A program made the position numbers and the translations under genes. Positions 15,595 to 26,636 of a stretch of 64,000 nt of DNA are shown one piece after another (position 1 is the stretch's first letter; the number at the start of each line of letters is the position of its first letter). The stretch spans positions 124,001-188,000 of the forward strand of contig PKUO01000045.1 in NCBI GenBank assembly GCA_002869585.1, in the 5' to 3' direction. The DNA is from Sedimenticola sp. Its GTDB lineage: Bacteria; Pseudomonadota; Gammaproteobacteria; Chromatiales; Chromatiaceae. A model generated the notes under the pieces. It was not told where the DNA came from, did not search any database, and saw only the letters and a list, made by a program, of their open reading frames with translations.

Positions 15595-17805
15595 TCAGCG
15601 GATGTTCCGGCCTTTCGGGAACTTGCGCTTGCCCTTGATCTCCTTGTCGATCCGCTTGGTCCGTTTTTGTGCGGCCAGAATCAGCAACTCCTGGCTGCCT
15701 GTGCTTTCAGACTCGGACGTTGGCTGTCTCTGTATGTAACTGCCATCCGTCTGCATGTCCCAAGCGCTTCTCTGGTCATTCAGTTGCGTGTCCAGGATGT
15801 GACGCAGTTCGGTGCGCAACTTAGGATCTTCAACGGGTGTGACAACTTCCACGCGAGATTCCAGGTTTCGTTTCATGGCATCGGCAGAGCCAATGAAATA
15901 CTCCTCTTCACCGCCGTTCTGGAAATAGTAGATACGGGTGTGTTCCAGGAAACGTCCAACGATACTGATAACACGGGCATTTTCGGATAAGCCCTTCAGA
16001 CCCGGACGGAAACGGCAGGTGTCACGCACGATCAGGTCAATCTTAACCCCGGCCAGAGAAGCTTCGTACAACGCCCGGGTGATGTCGACATCTTCCAGGG
16101 CGTTCATTTTGAATTGAATCAAACCGGTTTTTTCACTGGTGTGGATCTTGATTTCACGCTTGATCTTCGCCAACAGCGCCTGTTTCAGCATCTTTGGGGA
16201 AGGCAGCAATTTGCGGTAATTGCGTTCCGGTGTATAGCCGGTAGTCAGATAATTAAACAGTTCCGTGGCGTCGCGGCCGATATCCTCATCATTCGTCAAC
16301 AGGCCAAGATCGGAATAGAGACGCGCCGTTCCCGCATGATAGTTGCCGGTGCCGATGTGCATGTAGCGCTTGATGCCGCCGTAATCTTTACGCACCACCA
16401 GGATAATTTTGGAGTGGGTTTTCAGGCCCACCACACCAAAAGTGACATGGATACCCACCTCTTCCATTCGAGTCGCCCACTGGATATTGGCCGCCTCATC
16501 AAACCGCGCCTTCAGTTCCACCACGACCGCTACCTGTTTGCCGTTGCGCGCGGCCCTTACCAGATACTCCACCACCTTGGTATCTGATGATGTCCGGTAT
16601 AGCGTCATCTTGATGGCGCGCACTTTGGGGTCTGAACTGGCCTCTTTAAGAAAGCGCTCTACAGAGGTGGCGAATGATTCGTACGGATGCTGCAGAAGCA
16701 GTGGTCCACGTTCGCGGATGATGTGGAAAATATTGCGGCTATCCCTCAACTCCGGGTGATCCATGGCCTGGTGCGGAACATCATGCAGTTCGGGGATGTC
16801 GAGGGAGGAGATTTCGAACAGATCGCGCATCGCCTGCATGCCCACAACCTCGTGAACATCGTTGGTTTCATCCAGGAACAGCTCTGCAGCCAGCATGCCG
16901 CGGTGAATCTCATCCATGTTTTTCTGCACCTGGAGACGCACAATAGGGGCAAAACGCCGATCTCTCAGTTCTGACTGGATCATCGAAAGCAGATCGTCGG
17001 CATGCTCTTCGCTGCGCTCGGTGTTGGCGTTTCTTGTTACCCGAAACAACTCGCTGGCTACAATTTCCATGTCTGGTAACAGCATCTGGAGATTATTGGA
17101 AATGATGTCTTCGAGTCTGACAAAGTGATTTCTGTCCGGCAGCTTGAGGAACCGCGGAATGCCCGCGCCTACCGGCACCTTGATGCGCGTCAGCGATGTC
17201 TTATCGGATGCGCCTGGATAGCGCACCTGCACCAGCAGATTGAGTGACAGGTTCGAGATGAAAGGGAAGGGGTGTGCCGGATCAATCGCCTGGGGCGTCA
17301 TCAGCGGAAAGATGTTCTGATAATAATAGTCCCGCAAATAGGACTGCTCCGACTGATTCAGGTTGGTGAATTCAACAATCGAGACACCATGCTCCTCCAG
17401 GAGTTTTAGCAGTTCGAGAAAGATCCTGCGCTTATCGGCTTCAAACTCGCGGACAATATTGTTTGACTCATCCAATTGCTGCTGCGGGGTGCGACCATCG
17501 ACTGTGGGTAAGGACATGCCTGCGCCGACCTGTTGTTTCAGGCCGCCGATGCGTTTCATGAAAAACTCATCGAGGTTGGCGCTGACAATGGCAATGAATT
17601 TCAGTCGCTCGAGCAACGGGACCCGGGGGTCGTCGGCCTGATGCAGCACTCGCTTATTGAACTCCAGCCAGGTCAGTTCGCGGTTTAGATAGAGTTCGGG
17701 TGAACTCAGATCCCATTCATTTGGAGGGTTTTTTTCTGGGGCAGGCACCGTTTTCTCTTCAAGAGCCGCAGCGACACTTTTCGCCAATGGGGTTCGATCT
17801 GGCAT
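15595..17805 (-). CDS. ppk: Polyphosphate kinase 1
   Basis: The 736-residue enzyme reversibly polymerises the gamma phosphate of ATP into polyphosphate. Recognisable parts are the N-terminal domain (YLNRELTWLEFNKRVLHQA), the head domain SANLDEFFMKRIGGLKQQV, and the two phospholipase-D-like C-terminal domains with the phosphohistidine region MTLYRTSSDTKVVEYLVRAA and LKTHSKIILVVRKD, where His is the phosphorylated residue. I prefer ATG 17805 over 17814 because AAGGA lies about nine bases upstream of it. A C-terminal basic tail (KRTKRIDKEIKGKRKFPKGR) extends beyond the core. The gene probably has its own promoter in the long upstream gap. Confidence 0.96.
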   Translation of the reverse strand: MPDRTPLAKSVAAALEEKTVPAPEKNPPNEWDLSSPELYLNRELTWLEFNKRVLHQADDPRVPLLERLKFIAIVSANLDEFFMKRIGGLKQQVGAGMSLPTVDGRTPQQQLDESNNIVREFEADKRRIFLELLKLLEEHGVSIVEFTNLNQSEQSYLRDYYYQNIFPLMTPQAIDPAHPFPFISNLSLNLLVQVRYPGASDKTSLTRIKVPVGAGIPRFLKLPDRNHFVRLEDIISNNLQMLLPDMEIVASELFRVTRNANTERSEEHADDLLSMIQSELRDRRFAPIVRLQVQKNMDEIHRGMLAAELFLDETNDVHEVVGMQAMRDLFEISSLDIPELHDVPHQAMDHPELRDSRNIFHIIRERGPLLLQHPYESFATSVERFLKEASSDPKVRAIKMTLYRTSSDTKVVEYLVRAARNGKQVAVVVELKARFDEAANIQWATRMEEVGIHVTFGVVGLKTHSKIILVVRKDYGGIKRYMHIGTGNYHAGTARLYSDLGLLTNDEDIGRDATELFNYLTTGYTPERNYRKLLPSPKMLKQALLAKIKREIKIHTSEKTGLIQFKMNALEDVDITRALYEASLAGVKIDLIVRDTCRFRPGLKGLSENARVISIVGRFLEHTRIYYFQNGGEEEYFIGSADAMKRNLESRVEVVTPVEDPKLRTELRHILDTQLNDQRSAWDMQTDGSYIQRQPTSESESTGSQELLILAAQKRTKRIDKEIKGKRKFPKGRNIR

Positions 17806-18134
17806 TTTAAACATCCTTAATTGCGAGACATTCAGCCGCTATCGGGTACCTGCTAAAGCGACAACATGCTGAAAATAAATAGGTTTAATCGTTATTATTC
17901 AGTACAACCGCGCAGTGTTTCAATTGATTCGGATTGATGCTGCAGAATCGGCAACAACCGGCGCCAGCGTAGCGTCAGGGAAAAGCATCCCGGAAAGGCA
18001 ACTGTCCGTACAGTTTGTACTAGCAAAATCCCGAGCGAACGCTATGTAACCTTTTAATTCTAGCTCAAATTCAGGCTTTAGGGCATGTTCGGGCTGTAAC
18101 TTCCCGCTTGGGTTTTTATATGACTTGATCAGGC
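17806..18134. other. Non-coding stretch upstream of ppk
   Basis: No credible gene was seen on either strand. A possible ppk promoter on the minus strand is TTGAAA (17918-17923) and AATAAT (17894-17899) with an 18-base spacer; it is weak. The small inverted repeat ACTGTCCGTACAGT is at about 18001-18014. I did not find a convincing Pho box. Confidence 0.5.
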
Positions 18135-18164
18135 AAAAAAAAACCTGGCAGTAGGTGCCAGGTT
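18135..18164 (-). terminator. Strong intrinsic terminator of the candidate sRNA
   Basis: On the minus strand AACCTGGCA and TGCCAGGTT pair perfectly around the five-base loop CCTAC and are followed directly by nine T. This is a textbook rho-independent terminator. It lies about 260 bases past dapE and is best explained as the end of the small transcript beginning near 18307. Confidence 0.88.
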
Positions 18165-18307
18165 AAATATATAAAACCACCAAAGGAGGATGGAGGAGAT
18201 AAAAGAAACGATGCGACTCAACACTACTGCGATACTGCCTTTGGCTAAGCCGCATCGTTCTTTTAAGCGATCACTACAACAACACCGCTAGGGCATTAAT
18301 GATCGTT
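18135..18307 (-). ncRNA. Candidate small regulatory RNA, about 173 nt
   Basis: A promoter-like pair (-35 TTGACA, -10 TATTCT) and a strong terminator bound this stretch on the minus strand, with no protein gene between them. The RNA would form a long hairpin: the arm at 18251-18264 (minus strand AAAAGAACGATGCG) pairs with the arm at 18201-18215 (CGCATCGTTTCTTTT) with one bulged base and a loop of about 35 bases. After the hairpin comes the C-rich single-stranded stretch CTCCTCCATCCTCC (18185-18198), which is complementary to Shine-Dalgarno sequences, and then the terminator. That layout fits a trans-acting sRNA that blocks translation starts. It is not 6S, tmRNA, RNase P or 4.5S RNA as far as I can recognise. 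Confidence 0.6.
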
Positions 18308-18313
18308 AAAATA

Positions 18314-18343
18314 AGAATACACTAATATATTAAAGTCTGTCAA
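18314..18343 (-). promoter_or_regulatory. Sigma70-type promoter of the candidate sRNA
   Basis: The minus strand carries a consensus -35 TTGACA (18338-18343) and -10 TATTCT (18314-18319, four of six consensus bases) with an 18-base spacer. The expected start point is near 18307. It lies 77 bases beyond the dapE stop. Confidence 0.65.
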
Positions 18344-18420
18344 CCTTTTCTCGCAGAATTGATCAGAAAATGGTGTTTAGATCGATTTTAGGAAAATAGA
18401 TACTTTATTGATATTTCGAT

Positions 18421-19909
<1,489 letters not shown>

Positions 19910-19965
19910 AACAACCTCGCAGGGGATTCGGGACTGGGGTCGGATCGACCTCAGTCCCAGGAGTG

Positions 19966-20787
19966 TCAGATATCGCGCAGCAGTTCGTTGATACCCACTT
20001 TGCCACGGGTTTTTTCATCGACCTGCTTGATGATCACCGCGCAGTAGAGGCTATGGCTACCATCCTTGGATGGCAGGCTGCCGGGAACCACCACTGAGCC
20101 GGCAGGGACTCGGCCGAAGCTGATTTCGCCGGTTTCACGGTTGTAGATCTTGGTTGACTGACCGATGTAGACGCCCATCGAGACCACCGCGCCTTCTTCG
20201 ACGATCACGCCTTCAACGATTTCGGAGCGTGCGCCGATGAAACAGTTGTCCTCGATAATGGTGGGCGCGGCCTGCAACGGTTCAAGAACACCGCCAATAC
20301 CGACGCCACCGGAGAGATGGACGTTTTTGCCGATCTGGGCACATGAGCCGACGGTTGCCCAGGTATCGACCATGGTCCCGCTGTCGACATAGGCGCCGAT
20401 GTTGACATAGGAGGGCATCAGTACGGTGCTGGGTGCGATGTATGAGCCTTTGCGCGCTGTTGCCGGTGGAACAACGCGCACGCCGGTTTCGCGGAACTCC
20501 CGCGAATTGATATCGGCATACTTGGAAGCAACCTTGTCGTAGTAGTTGGTGAAGCCGCCCTTCATGAACCAGTTGTCCTGGATTCTGAATGAGAGCAGGA
20601 CGGCCTTTTTCACCCAATCATTGACGACCCATTCACCATCCCGTTTCTCGGCAACGCGGATCTCGCCGCGATCCAACTGCACGATGGCCTCTTCAACGGC
20701 ATCCTTCACTGAGGTGCTGACATTTCTTGGCGTGATCTCGGCCCGTTTCTCAAAGGCCTCGACGATGATCGACTGGATATCGCTCAT
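19966..20787 (-). CDS. dapD: Tetrahydrodipicolinate N-succinyltransferase DapD
   Basis: DapD transfers succinyl from succinyl-CoA to tetrahydrodipicolinate. The 273-residue sequence has the expected N-terminal helices ([15 protein letters not shown]), then a left-handed parallel beta-helix of hexapeptide repeats ([37 protein letters not shown]) and the C-terminal [12 protein letters not shown] choose ATG 20787, which is preceded by GGAG and matches E. coli DapD (274 residues); the frame is open further to 20862 into dapC. It lies 22 bases after dapC. Confidence 0.97.
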   Translation of the reverse strand: MSDIQSIIVEAFEKRAEITPRNVSTSVKDAVEEAIVQLDRGEIRVAEKRDGEWVVNDWVKKAVLLSFRIQDNWFMKGGFTNYYDKVASKYADINSREFRETGVRVVPPATARKGSYIAPSTVLMPSYVNIGAYVDSGTMVDTWATVGSCAQIGKNVHLSGGVGIGGVLEPLQAAPTIIEDNCFIGARSEIVEGVIVEEGAVVSMGVYIGQSTKIYNRETGEISFGRVPAGSVVVPGSLPSKDGSHSLYCAVIIKQVDEKTRGKVGINELLRDI

Positions 20788-20809
20788 GATTTTCTCCGGA
20801 TTAGGATTT

Positions 20810-22006
20810 TTATAGGGATTCGATATATTTTCGCATACGTTTGGCCGCATCGATACACTCATCCACCGATGCCACCAGCGCCATTCTGATTCGGTTGCTG
20901 CCAGGGTTGCTGCCGTTCACCTCGCGCGACAGGAAGCTGCCGGGTAATACCGTGATATTTTCCTTCTGGAACAGCCCCTGGGTGAACGCGATGTCGGAAA
21001 TGGGCGTGCCTGGCCAGAGGTAGAAACCCGCTTCAGGCAGTTCAACATCCATCACATCCCTCAGAATGTGATGGACGGCTTCAAGTTTCTGGCGATAAAG
21101 ACGCCGGTTTTCGCGGACATGCTCCTCATCCTGCCAGGCCACGAGGCTCGCTGCCTGGTGGTGGGGCGGCATCGCGCAACCATGATAGGTACTATAGAGG
21201 AAATAGCCCTTCATTATCTCCTTGTCGCCAGCCACAAACCCGGAGCGCAACCCCGGTACGCTGGAGCGCTTTGACAGGCTGTTGAAGACGATGCAGCGCT
21301 CGAAGCGGGTGTTGCCCATCTGCGCTGCCGCCTGCAACAGACCGGGAGGCGGGTTGTCTTCATCGCGGTAGATTTCCGAGTAGCACTCATCCGAGGTGAT
21401 GATGAAATCATGCTTTTCTGCAAGACGGATCAACTGCTGCAGGGTCTCGATGTCAATCACCGCTCCGGTCGGGTTGCCAGGTGAGCAGATGTAGAGCAGT
21501 TGGCAGCGCTCCCAAACCGATGTCTCAACGGCCGCATAGTCGGGTATGAAGCCGTTGGCAGCGTTGCAGGGCAGGTAATGGGGCTCGGCGCCGGCGAGCA
21601 GGGCGGCGCCCTCGTAGATTTGATAAAACGGGTTGGGCATCACCACCAGTGGTTTGCTGTCCGGATTGATCACTGCCTGGGCGAAGGAGAACAACCCCTC
21701 CCTGGAGCCATTCACCGGGAGTACCTGATGCTCGATATCAAACGCATGCTCTGCCAGGCCGTAGCGATTGACCAGCCAGTCGGCAATCGCCTGCCGCAGG
21801 GCTTCGGAGCCTTTGGTGACCGGGTAACTCCCCAATCCCTGTGTCTGGCCGGCAACCGCTTCGCGAATAAACTGCGGGGTGGGGTGCTTGGGTTCCCCAA
21901 TCGACAGCGGGGTATGGGGTAGCGCCGCTGGCGGTGTGATGCCCTGCTTAATCTCGGCAAGCTTCTGGAAGGGGTAGGGTTGCAGTGTTTCCAGGTATGG
22001 GTTCAT
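20810..22006 (-). CDS. dapC: Succinyldiaminopimelate transaminase DapC
   Basis: This 398-residue class-I PLP-dependent aminotransferase has the DapC-type N-terminus ([15 protein letters not shown] and [14 protein letters not shown]), the PLP lysine in [20 protein letters not shown] and [20 protein letters not shown] at the end. It makes N-succinyl-LL-diaminopimelate from the keto acid with glutamate as donor. Its place directly before dapD supports the dedicated function, rather than the ArgD-type enzyme that does this job in E. coli. Confidence 0.94.
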   Translation of the reverse strand: MNPYLETLQPYPFQKLAEIKQGITPPAALPHTPLSIGEPKHPTPQFIREAVAGQTQGLGSYPVTKGSEALRQAIADWLVNRYGLAEHAFDIEHQVLPVNGSREGLFSFAQAVINPDSKPLVVMPNPFYQIYEGAALLAGAEPHYLPCNAANGFIPDYAAVETSVWERCQLLYICSPGNPTGAVIDIETLQQLIRLAEKHDFIITSDECYSEIYRDEDNPPPGLLQAAAQMGNTRFERCIVFNSLSKRSSVPGLRSGFVAGDKEIMKGYFLYSTYHGCAMPPHHQAASLVAWQDEEHVRENRRLYRQKLEAVHHILRDVMDVELPEAGFYLWPGTPISDIAFTQGLFQKENITVLPGSFLSREVNGSNPGSNRIRMALVASVDECIDAAKRMRKYIESL

Positions 22007-22094
22007 GGAGTGTCGGTTCTTGTGTATTGAATGGCGATTTCAAAAATAAGGCGCGTAGTATAGGTGAAACGGCTGACCAGACCAATGTGCGCAA

Positions 22095-24734
22095 TCAGGC
22101 CGTCAATCTTTCCCTGATAGCCTGTTCCAGACACTCAAACTGCTCCCGCTCGGATAGCGGCCGGTCCTGCTTGTCGGTGATGAAAAAGGTATCCTCGGCC
22201 ACCGCGCCGATGGTAGAAATCTTGGCGTTAACCAGGCGTATGCCGCAGGCAGCGAAGCCGTAACCTATCTGGGAGAGCAGCCCGGGTCGGTCATCGGCAA
22301 CCAGTTTCATGATGGTGCGCAGGTTGCCGCCGTCCGGGGCGAAGTCGATCCGGGTCGGGGTGGAAAAGTGTTTGAGCTGACGGGGGATTCTGCGCGATAC
22401 CCGTGCGTCACTGTCGTCCGGATGGCTGATGGCGTAGCGCAGCTTCCCCTGTAAATCTTCGATGCGGCCTGGGTCTTCTACCGGACGGCCATCCTCCTCG
22501 AGCACCAGAAAGCTGTTCAAAGCGTAGCCGGTATCAGCCGTCTCCAGACGCGCGTTGACGATGTTCAATCCCTGTTGGCTGAGCAGGCTGGTGGTCAGAG
22601 CGAACAGATCATCCTGGTCTCGGCAGTAGATAAACAGCTCGGTGCCACCACGGGTCGCTGATTTTCTGAATACGACCAGCGGTAACTCCTCCGGTTTGGC
22701 AGACAACACCTGTTTGGTCTGCCAGGCGATCTCCTCCCAGGTCTGCTGCAGGAAGTAATCAAGGGTCAGGGTCAGCCAGTGGGCGTTGGCATCCTCGGGC
22801 TCAAAGCCATCGGCCTTCAGCAGATGCCGCGCACCCGCCTGTTTGTTCTGGATGATCTCATCCCGCTCCTGGGGTTTCTCAAGACCTCGCAGCAGTGCCT
22901 GCTTGGTGGTGTTGTAGAGTTCGCGCAGCAGGGCGTTTTTCCAGCTGTTCCATTTTTTCGGATCGGTGGCCCGTATGTCGGCGACGGTGAGCAGGTAGAG
23001 ATAATCAAGGCGTTCCGGGTTTTTCACCTGGTCGGCGAATTCAAAAATGACGTCCGGATCACTGATATCCTTGCGTTGCGCCGTGATAGACATCAACAGG
23101 TGTTTGTTCACCAGCCAGGAGACGAGTTCACTGTCATGGTTGCTCAGCCCGTGGGCCTTGCAGAACGCCATCGCATCCGAGGCTCCCAGTTCGGAATGGT
23201 CACCGCCGCGACCCTTGGCGATGTCGTGAAAAAGGGCAGCCAGATAGATGAGTTCGTGCTTCGGCAGACGTTCGATAATGTCGCTGCACAGGGGGAATTC
23301 GGCTCGGTGTTCGGGGACCGCAAAGCGTCTGAGGTTGCGTATCACGAACAGCGTATGCTCATCGACCGTGTAGACATGAAACAGGTCGTACTGCATGCGA
23401 CCGACTATGTTTGAAAACGCCGGAATATAGCTCGCCAGAATGCCGTAGCGGTTCATGCGTCGCAATTCGTGGGTGATGCCGGTCGGTTGCCGCAGGATCT
23501 CCATGAACAGGCTTCTTGAGCGCAGGTCGGCACGGAATCTGTCATCGATCAGGTGCCGGTGGCTGCGTATCAGGCGGATGGTGCTGGCCCGGACGCCGTA
23601 CAATTCAGGATGCTGCTCCATGACCAGAAACAGCTCCAGTAACGCCAGTGGATTGTCTGCGAAGACGTTCTCATGCACCACTTCCAGGAAGCCGCTGCGC
23701 GATTGAAAGTGGCTGTTGATCGGTTTGGGCGCATCGAGGTGGCATTTCAGCAGTATGACCTCCTGAAACAGCTGCAACAGCATCTCATTCATGCGGTTCA
23801 GCAGTATCGCGGTGCGGTAGTACTGCTGCATGAATTTCTCCACGCCGAGCCCGTTTTCGTCGTCGACGAAACCGAATTTGCTGGCCAGGGTACGCTGATG
23901 ATCGAACAGAATCCTATCTTCACGGCGCCCGGCGATGATGTGCAGTGCGAAGCGAATGCGCCATAACAGCTCTTCACCCTTTTTCAGGTCGCGAAATTCC
24001 AACTCGGTAAGAAAACCGTGAGATACCAGCTCATCCATGGTTTCGGCGCCGTAGTGACGCTTTACCACCCAGCCGACCATCTGGATGTCGCGCAGACCGC
24101 CGGGACTCTCCTTAATATGGGGCTCGAGATTGGAGACGCTGTGGTCGTATTTCTCATAGCGTTTTTTCTGCTCTTCCCATTTGGCCCGGAAAAAACGTTC
24201 GGATGGCCATATCCGGTCCGGTCCGGTAGCCTTGCGCAGCTCTTTGTAGAGCTGGCTGGGACCGATCAGCAGTCGGGACTCCATGAGATTGGTGGCGACG
24301 GTGATATCATGCTCCGCCTCGCGCACCGACTCATCTATAGTGCGAACGCTATGGCCAACCTCCAGACCAATGTCCCAGAAGAAGGTAAGGAGTTCGCTCA
24401 GCGGCTCGGACAGGTGGTCCTGATTCCCTCCGCCCAGCAAGATCATCAGATCGATGTCCGATGCCGGGTGCAGTTCGCCCCGTCCGTAACCACCGACCGC
24501 CAACAATACGCAATCCGCGTCCGCAGGGATTTTCATCTGCCAGGCCTGGATCAGGATGATGTCGATCACCTTGGCCCGCAACTGTACCAGTTCGGTGACG
24601 GGCACTTCCTGCTCGAAAAATTCGATCAGTTTCGCATTGCAGCTTTTGACTGCATCCCGAAAGAGCGGCAACGGATTGTAAGATTCAGCGACCTCTTTTC
24701 TGAATAGCTCCTGGTTGATGATTCGGTGGGGCAT
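22095..24734 (-). CDS. glnD: Bifunctional uridylyltransferase/uridylyl-removing enzyme GlnD
   Basis: GlnD senses glutamine and modifies the PII proteins GlnB/GlnK, which set glutamine synthetase activity and Ntr gene expression. The 879-residue protein shows the nucleotidyltransferase motif GGYGRGELHPASDIDLMIL, the PII-removing HD domain (LAALFHDIAKGRGGDHSELG) and two C-terminal ACT domains (ELFIYCRDQDDLFALTTSLL and IMKLVADDRPGLLSQIGYGF). Length matches E. coli GlnD (890). The ATG lies one base after the map stop, an arrangement shared with many gammaproteobacteria. Confidence 0.97.
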   Translation of the reverse strand: MPHRIINQELFRKEVAESYNPLPLFRDAVKSCNAKLIEFFEQEVPVTELVQLRAKVIDIILIQAWQMKIPADADCVLLAVGGYGRGELHPASDIDLMILLGGGNQDHLSEPLSELLTFFWDIGLEVGHSVRTIDESVREAEHDITVATNLMESRLLIGPSQLYKELRKATGPDRIWPSERFFRAKWEEQKKRYEKYDHSVSNLEPHIKESPGGLRDIQMVGWVVKRHYGAETMDELVSHGFLTELEFRDLKKGEELLWRIRFALHIIAGRREDRILFDHQRTLASKFGFVDDENGLGVEKFMQQYYRTAILLNRMNEMLLQLFQEVILLKCHLDAPKPINSHFQSRSGFLEVVHENVFADNPLALLELFLVMEQHPELYGVRASTIRLIRSHRHLIDDRFRADLRSRSLFMEILRQPTGITHELRRMNRYGILASYIPAFSNIVGRMQYDLFHVYTVDEHTLFVIRNLRRFAVPEHRAEFPLCSDIIERLPKHELIYLAALFHDIAKGRGGDHSELGASDAMAFCKAHGLSNHDSELVSWLVNKHLLMSITAQRKDISDPDVIFEFADQVKNPERLDYLYLLTVADIRATDPKKWNSWKNALLRELYNTTKQALLRGLEKPQERDEIIQNKQAGARHLLKADGFEPEDANAHWLTLTLDYFLQQTWEEIAWQTKQVLSAKPEELPLVVFRKSATRGGTELFIYCRDQDDLFALTTSLLSQQGLNIVNARLETADTGYALNSFLVLEEDGRPVEDPGRIEDLQGKLRYAISHPDDSDARVSRRIPRQLKHFSTPTRIDFAPDGGNLRTIMKLVADDRPGLLSQIGYGFAACGIRLVNAKISTIGAVAEDTFFITDKQDRPLSEREQFECLEQAIRERLTA

Positions 24735-24735
24735 G

Positions 24736-25503
24736 TCAGTTGCGTTCTTCTTTACGAAGGGTCAACACCTGGTGGCCTTCTTCAGTGACCAGAATGGTGT
24801 GCTCCCACTGGGCGGAAAGCGAGCGGTCCTTGGTCACAACGGTCCAGGCATCGGGCAGGAGTTTTACGTAGCGCTTGCCGGCATTGATCATCGGCTCGAT
24901 GGTGAAGCACATGCCTGCCTGCAGGCTTATTCCGGCACCCGGATTGCCATAGTGGAGTACCTGGGGGTCTTCATGAAATTCACGGCCGATGCCGTGCCCA
25001 CAATACTCCCTGACCACCGAGTAGCCATTGGGTTCGACAAACTGCTGGATGGCGTGGCCGATATCACCCAGGGTGGTACCGGGTTTAACCTGCTCGATAC
25101 CTTTCCACATGGCATCATGCGCGACCGAAACCAGCCTTTTGGCCAGCACCGAGGGTTCACCGATAAAGAACATCTTGCTGGTGTCGCCGTGGAATCCATC
25201 CTTGATCACGGTGATATCGATATTGACGATATCCCCTTTCTTCAGGGTCTTGTTGCCCGGAATGCCATGGCAGACCTGGTGATTCACCGATGTGCAGATG
25301 GACTTGGGAAAGCCGCGATAGTTCAGCGGGGCAGGGATCGCATCCTGGGTGTTGACGATGTAGTCGTGGCAGAGCTGATTCAGTTCATCCGTGGTTATGC
25401 CGGGGATGACGTGAGGTTCGATGAAGTCCAGCACGTCGGCTGCCAGTCTTCCAGCTACCCGCATTTTCTCGATTTCGTCGGGGGTTTTGATAACTATGCT
25501 CAT
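24736..25503 (-). CDS. map: Type I methionine aminopeptidase
   Basis: Map removes the initiator methionine from nascent proteins. The 255-residue enzyme carries the conserved HQVCHGIPGNKTLKKGDIVN, with metal ligands Asp in NIDITVIKDG and DTSKMF, His in YCGHGIGREFHEDP, Glu in FTIEPMINAG and the final Glu in WEHTILVTEEG. I chose ATG 25503 (SIVIKTPDEIEKM follows), since the longer frame to 25761 would cross the rpsB leader and has no family match. It is divergent from rpsB, the classical map-rpsB arrangement. Confidence 0.97.
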   Translation of the reverse strand: MSIVIKTPDEIEKMRVAGRLAADVLDFIEPHVIPGITTDELNQLCHDYIVNTQDAIPAPLNYRGFPKSICTSVNHQVCHGIPGNKTLKKGDIVNIDITVIKDGFHGDTSKMFFIGEPSVLAKRLVSVAHDAMWKGIEQVKPGTTLGDIGHAIQQFVEPNGYSVVREYCGHGIGREFHEDPQVLHYGNPGAGISLQAGMCFTIEPMINAGKRYVKLLPDAWTVVTKDRSLSAQWEHTILVTEEGHQVLTLRKEERN

Positions 25504-25561
25504 ATTCGGGTCGTTTCCTGAAAACTCGGCAAAAAATAAGGTATTAGGCGGACTCGGATGA

Positions 25562-25590
25562 TTGTTAGTACAGGCGCGATATGGTATAAA
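25562..25590 (+). promoter_or_regulatory. Sigma70 promoter of rpsB-tsf with GC-rich discriminator
   Basis: TTGTTA (25562-25567) and TATAAA (25585-25590) are 17 bases apart. The following ACGCGCC is GC-rich, as in stringently controlled ribosomal promoters. The expected start point is near 25597, which leaves an RNA leader of about 148 bases. Confidence 0.7.
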
Positions 25591-25596
25591 ACGCGC

Positions 25597-25744
25597 CCCG
25601 GAATCGCAAACGATCCGTGGAGATTGCCAGATATGGCGGTCATATACTACACACACGCACCGGCACGACTGTTGGGGTGCCTGGGAAACCGGGTCGACAG
25701 TTGGGGTTCGTGGAGGACTAACCCGTACAATTCGGAGTACACTA
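25597..25744 (+). promoter_or_regulatory. rpsB 5' leader, probable S2 autoregulatory element
   Basis: The leader can fold into CGACTGT (25666-25672) with ACAGTTG (25697-25703), enclosing CCTGG-GAAA-CCGGG (25680-25693, a GNRA-type tetraloop stem). A second stem pairs GGGTT (25704-25708) with AACCC (25720-25724) and shows GGAGG in its loop. The latter GGAGG is too far from the start to be the ribosome site, which is GGAG at 25733-25736. Known gammaproteobacterial rpsB leaders bind S2 to repress rpsB and tsf; this is a probable example. Confidence 0.6.
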
Positions 25745-26539
25745 ATGAGCAACGTTTCCATGCGCCAGATGCTCGAGGCTGGCGTGCATTTCGGTCATCA
25801 GACCCGCTATTGGAGCCCCAAGATGGGGGCTTACATCTTCGGTCATCGCAACAAGATTCACATCGTTAATCTTGAAAAGACCCTGCCGCTCTTCAAAGAT
25901 GCCATGAATTTCATCGGCAAACTGTCATCAAATGGCGGTAAGGTATTGTTTGTGGGTACAAAACGTGCCGCACGCGACACCATTAAAGAAGAAGCGGAAC
26001 GCTGTGGTATGCCTTACGTCAACCACCGTTGGCTGGGTGGCATGCTGACCAACTTCAAGACCATCAAGCAGCGCATCAAGCGCCTGAAACAGCTTGAGTC
26101 AATGTTCGCCGACGGCACCATTGAGCGCTTCAACAAGAAAGAGGCTCTGGGTCTGAGACGCGAACTGGAAAAGCTGGAGCGCAGTCTCGGTGGCATCAAA
26201 AATATGGACGGTCTGCCTGATGTCATGTTCGTTATCGATACCGGACACGAAGATATCGCTATCGCAGAGGCACGCAAGCTGGGCATCCCAGTGGTAGGTG
26301 TCGTGGATACCAACAACGATCCGGAAAACATCGACTACGTCATTCCGGGTAACGATGATGCGATTCGCGCCATCCAGCTCTACGTGCAGGGTGCATCTGC
26401 AGCTGTTCTCGAAGGCCGTGCAAGCGCTGCCCATCTGGGTGGTGGTGCCGACGACTTCGTGGAAGTGGAAGAGAAAGCTCAGGCCAAGCCCAAGGCTGAG
26501 CCGAAGGCCGAAGCAAAAGCCGAGCCTGCGTCAGAGTAA
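25745..26539 (+). CDS. rpsB: 30S ribosomal protein S2
   Basis: S2 sits on the 30S subunit between head and body. The 264-residue protein shows [56 protein letters not shown] and [20 protein letters not shown]. The last 30 residues are a lysine/alanine/proline/glutamate-rich tail ([15 protein letters not shown]), longer than in E. coli S2 (241). The ATG at 25745 is chosen because it gives the conserved N-terminus; the frame is open through the leader. Confidence 0.98.
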   Translation: MSNVSMRQMLEAGVHFGHQTRYWSPKMGAYIFGHRNKIHIVNLEKTLPLFKDAMNFIGKLSSNGGKVLFVGTKRAARDTIKEEAERCGMPYVNHRWLGGMLTNFKTIKQRIKRLKQLESMFADGTIERFNKKEALGLRRELEKLERSLGGIKNMDGLPDVMFVIDTGHEDIAIAEARKLGIPVVGVVDTNNDPENIDYVIPGNDDAIRAIQLYVQGASAAVLEGRASAAHLGGGADDFVEVEEKAQAKPKAEPKAEAKAEPASE

Positions 26540-26566
26540 TCCACCGCACTGCTGTACACCATACAG

Positions 26567-26598
26567 CACCCCTGTTCTGGCTTGCAGATACAGGGGTG
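26567..26598 (+). terminator. Hairpin between rpsB and tsf
   Basis: CACCCCTGT and ACAGGGGTG form a perfect nine-base stem with a 14-base loop. The sequence after it (TCTGATTAAATTT) has no solid T run, so it may be a weak attenuator that lowers tsf expression relative to rpsB. Confidence 0.55.
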
Positions 26599-26636
26599 TC
26601 TGATTAAATTTATAGAATATTGAGGGACTTAGAAAC

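Noticed and set aside
18001-18014. Possible Pho box or operator for ppk (ACTGTCCGTACAGT)
   Set aside because: It is only a five-base inverted repeat and does not fit the CTGTCAT direct-repeat pattern of Pho boxes.
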